Source of the DNA: Amycolatopsis sp. CA-230715
Lineage (GTDB): Bacteria; Actinomycetota; Actinomycetes; Mycobacteriales; Pseudonocardiaceae
Length of the DNA: 64,000 nt
Reading direction: 5' to 3'
Assembly: GCF_018736145.1 (NCBI RefSeq)
Contig: NZ_CP059997.1
Location: 5,021,501 to 5,085,500 of the forward strand
In this document: positions 60,514-64,000 of the stretch, piece by piece
Layout: every line of letters starts with the position of its first letter
Numbering within the stretch: position 1 is the stretch's first letter
The notes under the pieces: model-generated
What the model was told of the DNA's origin: nothing
Seen by the model: the letters and a program-made list of their open reading frames with translations, nothing else
Database searches by the model: none
Made by a program: the position numbers and the translations under genes

Positions 60514-62661
60514 GTGGAGCCGATCAGCGAGGGCGTGCCTGGGGGAGCTACCGCCGGCGCGGAGGCGTCGGCGGTGTCCGGCGCGTCCACGATCTACCGC
60601 GTGCGCCGCGTGCTCGCGATCCGCTCCTTCCGCAGGCTCTGGGGCGTCACCTACCTCTGCAGCGTCGCCGACTGGCTGACCATCCTCGGCCTGACCGGCA
60701 TGGTCACCAAGCTGACCGAGAACTACATGGCGCAGAACTTCGCCTTCACCGGCGTGCTGCTCACCGGCATCCTCCCTGGCCTGCTGTTCGCGCCGGTCGG
60801 CGGTGTCCTCGCGGACCGGTTCGACCGCCGGAAGGTGATGTTCTTCGCCGATCTGGCGCGCTGCGGGCTGCTGCTGTCGATCGCGTTCGTCGGCAACGGG
60901 CTCTGGCTCTACATCGCGAACTTCCTGGCCAGCGCCAGCGCGATCATGTGGATCCCGGCGAAGGACGCCGCGGTGCCGAACCTGCTGCGCAGGCCGGACC
61001 AGGTCGAGACGGCGAACCAGCTCGGCATGGTGATGACCTACGGGTTCGCGGTGATCACCGCGGGCGGGCTGTACGGGATCATCACCTACATCGGCCCGAC
61101 GCTGCACATCTCGCCGACACTGCTCGGCCCGCTCGGGTTCGCCAAGGTCGTAGTGATCATCATTTCGCTGCTGTACCTGGCCAGCGGGCTCATCCTGCTC
61201 ACCAGGATCCCGGAGCTCTCGCTGCGCGACGTGCACGGCACCGACGCGGCGAAGGAGCGCGAGGCCAGGCCGACCAAGGCCGAAAAGAAGGCAGCCAAGG
61301 AGGCGGCCACCGGCGAGGGAACGGGGCTGCGCGGAAGGTTCGGCGAGGCGGCCAGGTTCATCCGCACCACCCCGCTCGTGCGCGGCCTGCTCATCGGCGC
61401 GTTCGGGGCGTTCGCGGCCGGTGGCGCGGTGATCGGGTCGGCCAAGCCGTACTCGTCGAGCCTGCTGGCGGGTGACTCCGCGTTCGGCTGGCTCGTGGTG
61501 GCGGTGTTCGCCGGGCTGGTCGTCGGGCTGGCCGGTGCGCCCAAGCTGGCCAGGCGGCTGCCGCACGACCGGCTCTTCGGTGCCGCGATCGTGGTCGCCG
61601 GGCTCGCGCTGGTCCTCGTCGCGCTGTCGCCGCACCTGGCGATCTCGCTGGTCACCGTGGCCGTCGTCGGTGCGTGCGCCGGTGCCGCCTTCCTCACCGG
61701 GGTCACGATCATCGGCTCGCAGGTCGACGACTCGATCCGCGGCCGGGTCAACGCGATGTACCAGTCGATGCTGAAACTGGTCGTCTTCGGCTCGACCGCG
61801 GCGGTCCCGCTGCTGATCGGCCTCGTCCGCCCGCACGACGTGAACGTGTGGGGCAACCCCATCCGCATCGACGGCACCCGGCCGGTGATGCTCGTCGGCG
61901 GCCTGTTCGCCGCGCTGCTCGGCGTGATCGCCTACCGGCAGATGGATTCCCGGCGCGCCGAGCCGATCCTCGCCGACCTCCGCAACGCCATCCGCAGGCG
62001 GCCGCGTCGCGTGAACGGCCTGCTGATCGCGCTGGAAGGCACCACGGCGACCGATACCGCCACGCAGGCCAGCAGGCTCGCCGAGTGGTTGCGCGACGGC
62101 CCGCGCGCCGTTGTGCTCGCGGCGGACCCCGCGCTCGACGACAAACGGCTCGAAACGTTGGTGTCCGGTGCTTCCCTGTCCGGCGCGCGAGCGCAGGCGC
62201 TGGCGGCCGCGGCGGTGCGCGCGGACATCGTGGAGCGCGACATCCAGCCCGCGCTCGACGCCGGGGCCATCGTGGTGATGGAGCGCTTCGTCGACTCGCC
62301 GTTCGCGCACCTGTCCGCCGTCGCCGGGCTGGACGTCGAGGAGCTCGAAGGCCTCGCCGACTGGGCGACCGGAAGGCTGCGGCCGGACGTCACCGTGCTG
62401 CTCGACGCCGATCCCGGCCAGGAGCTTCCCGGCACCCGCACCGCCGACCAGCACTGGCGCGTGCAGCACCTGCTCGCCGAAATGGCGGCGGCCGATCCGG
62501 ACCGCTACGTCGTCGTCGACGCCGAGGGCACCGACGACGAGGTCGCCGAGCGCGTGCGCACCGCCGTACGGGCGGTGTTCGCGGGCAGGCGCGGCGGGCT
62601 GGTCCCGCCCGAACCCGTGCTGGCCACCGTCGACCCAACCCCCGAGGCGGACTCGAAATGA
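60514..62661 (+). CDS. MFS transporter fused to a dTMP-kinase-like domain
   Basis: The 715-residue protein starts with GTG. Residues 35-475 form a twelve-segment MFS transporter (PVGGVLADRFDRRKVMFF as the loop motif). Residues 500-690 resemble thymidylate kinase (GLLIALEGTTATDTATQASRL, VMERFVDSPFAHLSAVAG, RPDVTVLLDADP). The P-loop that should read GxxGxGK[ST] is EGTTATDTAT (508-517), without the lysine or glycines, so kinase activity is unlikely. It overlaps holB by ATGA, as a true tmk often precedes holB. Confidence 0.88.
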   Translation: MEPISEGVPGGATAGAEASAVSGASTIYRVRRVLAIRSFRRLWGVTYLCSVADWLTILGLTGMVTKLTENYMAQNFAFTGVLLTGILPGLLFAPVGGVLADRFDRRKVMFFADLARCGLLLSIAFVGNGLWLYIANFLASASAIMWIPAKDAAVPNLLRRPDQVETANQLGMVMTYGFAVITAGGLYGIITYIGPTLHISPTLLGPLGFAKVVVIIISLLYLASGLILLTRIPELSLRDVHGTDAAKEREARPTKAEKKAAKEAATGEGTGLRGRFGEAARFIRTTPLVRGLLIGAFGAFAAGGAVIGSAKPYSSSLLAGDSAFGWLVVAVFAGLVVGLAGAPKLARRLPHDRLFGAAIVVAGLALVLVALSPHLAISLVTVAVVGACAGAAFLTGVTIIGSQVDDSIRGRVNAMYQSMLKLVVFGSTAAVPLLIGLVRPHDVNVWGNPIRIDGTRPVMLVGGLFAALLGVIAYRQMDSRRAEPILADLRNAIRRRPRRVNGLLIALEGTTATDTATQASRLAEWLRDGPRAVVLAADPALDDKRLETLVSGASLSGARAQALAAAAVRADIVERDIQPALDAGAIVVMERFVDSPFAHLSAVAGLDVEELEGLADWATGRLRPDVTVLLDADPGQELPGTRTADQHWRVQHLLAEMAAADPDRYVVVDAEGTDDEVAERVRTAVRAVFAGRRGGLVPPEPVLATVDPTPEADSK

Positions 62662-63878
62662 CCGGTCCCACCGTCACCGCGCCCCTCCGTGCCGGTGTCT
62701 GGTCCCAGCTCGTCGGCCAGGAGCCCGCGATCGAGATGCTCGCGTCCGCCGCGACCGCGGCCGCGCGCATCGTCGACGGCGAGCCCGTGACAGCGGGCGC
62801 GATGACGCACGCTTGGCTGCTGACCGGACCGCCCGGGTCGGGCCGTTCGGTCGCGGCGCGCACGTTCGCCGCCGCGCTGCAGTGCAGCACCGGGACCGGC
62901 TGCGGCGGCTGCACCGGATGCCACACCGCGCTCGCCGGCACCCACGCGGACGTCAAGCTTGTGGTGCCGGAGGGCCTGTCGATCTCGGTCGCGGAGATGC
63001 GCGCGCTGGTGCAGGCCGCGGCGCGGAAGCCGACCACGGGCCAGTGGCAGGTCGTGATCATCGAGGACGCCGACAGGCTCACCGAAGGCGCTTCGAACGC
63101 GCTGCTCAAGGCCGTGGAGGAGCCGCCGGAGCGCACCGTGTTCCTGCTGTGCGCGCCGTCGGACCACCCGGAGGACGTGTCCGTCACGATCCGCTCGCGG
63201 TGCCGCCTCGTCACGCTGCGGACCCCGCCCGCCGAGGCGATCGCCCGCGTGCTCGCCGAACGCGACGGCGTCGAACCCCAGCTCGCCGAGTGGGCCGCGT
63301 CGGTCTGCGGCGGGCACATCGGCCGGGCCAGGCGGCTGGCGATGGACGAAAGCTCGCGCAAGCGCCGGGCGGCCGTGCTGCGCATCCCGCTCGGTCTCCG
63401 GCGTCCCGGTGACGTGTTCACGTGTGCGGAGGAACTGATCTCGGCGGCCGAAGCGGACGCCACCGAGGAGAGCAAGTCCCGCGACGAGAGCGAGCGCTCG
63501 GAGCTGCGGACCGCGATGGGCGGCGACGGCACCGGCAAGGGTGTCGCGTCCGCGAAGCGGGCGGCCGAGGCGGCCGTGAAAGCGCTCGAGAAGCGCCAGA
63601 AGTCCCGCGCGACCCGGACCCAGCGGGACACCCTCGACCTCGCGCTCGTCGACCTCGCCGGCTTCTACCGCGACGTGCTGGTGGCCTCCAGTGGAGCGAA
63701 GTCCGTGCTGAACCACCCGGACCACGCGTCGGAAGTCGCCTCCGCCGCGGCACAGTGGACCCCCGAATCCACCCTGCGCCGCCTCGAAGCCGTCCTCGCC
63801 TGCCGGGAAGCGATCCTGTGGAACGTGAAGCCCCGCATCGCCGTGGAAGCCATGGTCACCGCCCTCCGCCAAGGCTGA
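62658..63878 (+). CDS. holB: DNA polymerase III delta-prime subunit
   Basis: A 406-residue clamp-loader subunit. The P-loop region GPPGSGRSVAAR has Arg for Lys, as is usual in non-hydrolysing delta-prime. A zinc site is formed by the cysteines in CSTGTGCGGCTGCH. IEDADRLTEGASNALLKAVEEPP and IRSRCRLV (SRC motif) follow. The C-terminal domain includes a charged stretch near residue 290. Rv3644c is its counterpart. Confidence 0.93.
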   Translation: MTGPTVTAPLRAGVWSQLVGQEPAIEMLASAATAAARIVDGEPVTAGAMTHAWLLTGPPGSGRSVAARTFAAALQCSTGTGCGGCTGCHTALAGTHADVKLVVPEGLSISVAEMRALVQAAARKPTTGQWQVVIIEDADRLTEGASNALLKAVEEPPERTVFLLCAPSDHPEDVSVTIRSRCRLVTLRTPPAEAIARVLAERDGVEPQLAEWAASVCGGHIGRARRLAMDESSRKRRAAVLRIPLGLRRPGDVFTCAEELISAAEADATEESKSRDESERSELRTAMGGDGTGKGVASAKRAAEAAVKALEKRQKSRATRTQRDTLDLALVDLAGFYRDVLVASSGAKSVLNHPDHASEVASAAAQWTPESTLRRLEAVLACREAILWNVKPRIAVEAMVTALRQG

Positions 63879-63888
63879 CCCCCGGACG

Positions 63889-63964
63889 ACATTTAGCCCG
63901 CTAAATGCAGGCCGACGCCGCGCGCCCGGCTGGGGGCCCGGAGCGCGTTTAGCCCGCGAACTGC
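63889..63964. repeat. Two TTTAGC palindromes, 56-bp period
   Basis: ACATTTAGCCCGCTAAATGC at 63889-63908 is in the opposite orientation to earlier copies (centre CC). A decayed copy, GCGTTTAGCCCGCGAACTGC, is at 63945-63964. Both follow the holB stop. What lies to the right is outside the window. Confidence 0.85.
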
Positions 63965-64000
63965 GCCGAGCCGAAAAGAAGGGTGGCCGCTCGCGAGCTG

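Overview
The window is high-GC actinobacterial DNA. Gene content and order point to Pseudonocardiales, most likely Amycolatopsis or a close relative; this is inferred from synteny and protein style, without a database search. The backbone matches, in order, the Mycobacterium tuberculosis segment from ponA2/whiB4 (Rv3682/Rv3681c) to the DNA polymerase III delta-prime gene (Rv3644c). Starts are often GTG, and many gene pairs overlap by ATGA or GTGA, which suggests tight operons.

Layout. 1-16.8 kb is the conserved block: ponA2 (5' end only), whiB4, two ArsA-type ATPases, a lipase, a DUF4177 protein, RidA, a tandem pair of unknown proteins, NUDIX, metallo-beta-lactamase and glutaredoxin-like genes, an MFS exporter, crp, nth, a thioredoxin-like protein, a second NUDIX hydrolase, the marP-type membrane protease, an ephE-like alpha/beta hydrolase and a holin-like membrane protein. 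16.9-29 kb is an accessory stretch: NhaA, a POT transporter, a VIT1-type transporter, a GntR-controlled catabolic cluster (DUF2848 and MHS transporter), an AT-hook-like protein, a WD40 protein, an AraC/DJ-1 regulator, an avidin-like protein, TauE/SafE, a LysR regulator and an NmrA-type protein. 29-33 kb holds acs, a GNAT acetyltransferase, a phosphoribosyltransferase and a degenerate Fic-like protein.

33.3-40.3 kb is a peptidoglycan-recycling cluster: nagZ, namZ and a serine hydrolase, followed by murR and murQ. It parallels the Bacillus subtilis mur/nag cluster but has no transporter or sugar kinase here. At 40.5-42.0 kb two structured small RNAs flank a HAD phosphatase gene: an Ms1-like RNA on the minus strand and 6C RNA on the plus strand. 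42.3-47.0 kb is a tad-type pilus/secretion operon (ssd, tadA, tadB, tadC, a DUF4244 pilin-like gene and two TadE-like genes). 47.5-64 kb holds a small prim-pol-like protein, an MrfA/Hrq1-type helicase, a membrane pyrophosphatase, a lipoprotein, an Rv3647c-like protein, a secreted trypsin-like protease, topA, two poorly known proteins, an MFS-dTMP-kinase fusion with a ruined P-loop, and holB.

The most unusual signal is a family of 20-bp palindromes (core TTTAGC-N2-GCTAAA). They lie at gene 3' ends, are spaced 56-57 bp apart where clustered, and in two genes supply the stop codon. Other points of interest are the Ms1-like RNA, the degenerate Fic and dTMP-kinase domains, an alpha/beta hydrolase lacking its nucleophile, an avidin homologue without a signal peptide, and several clear operator palindromes.
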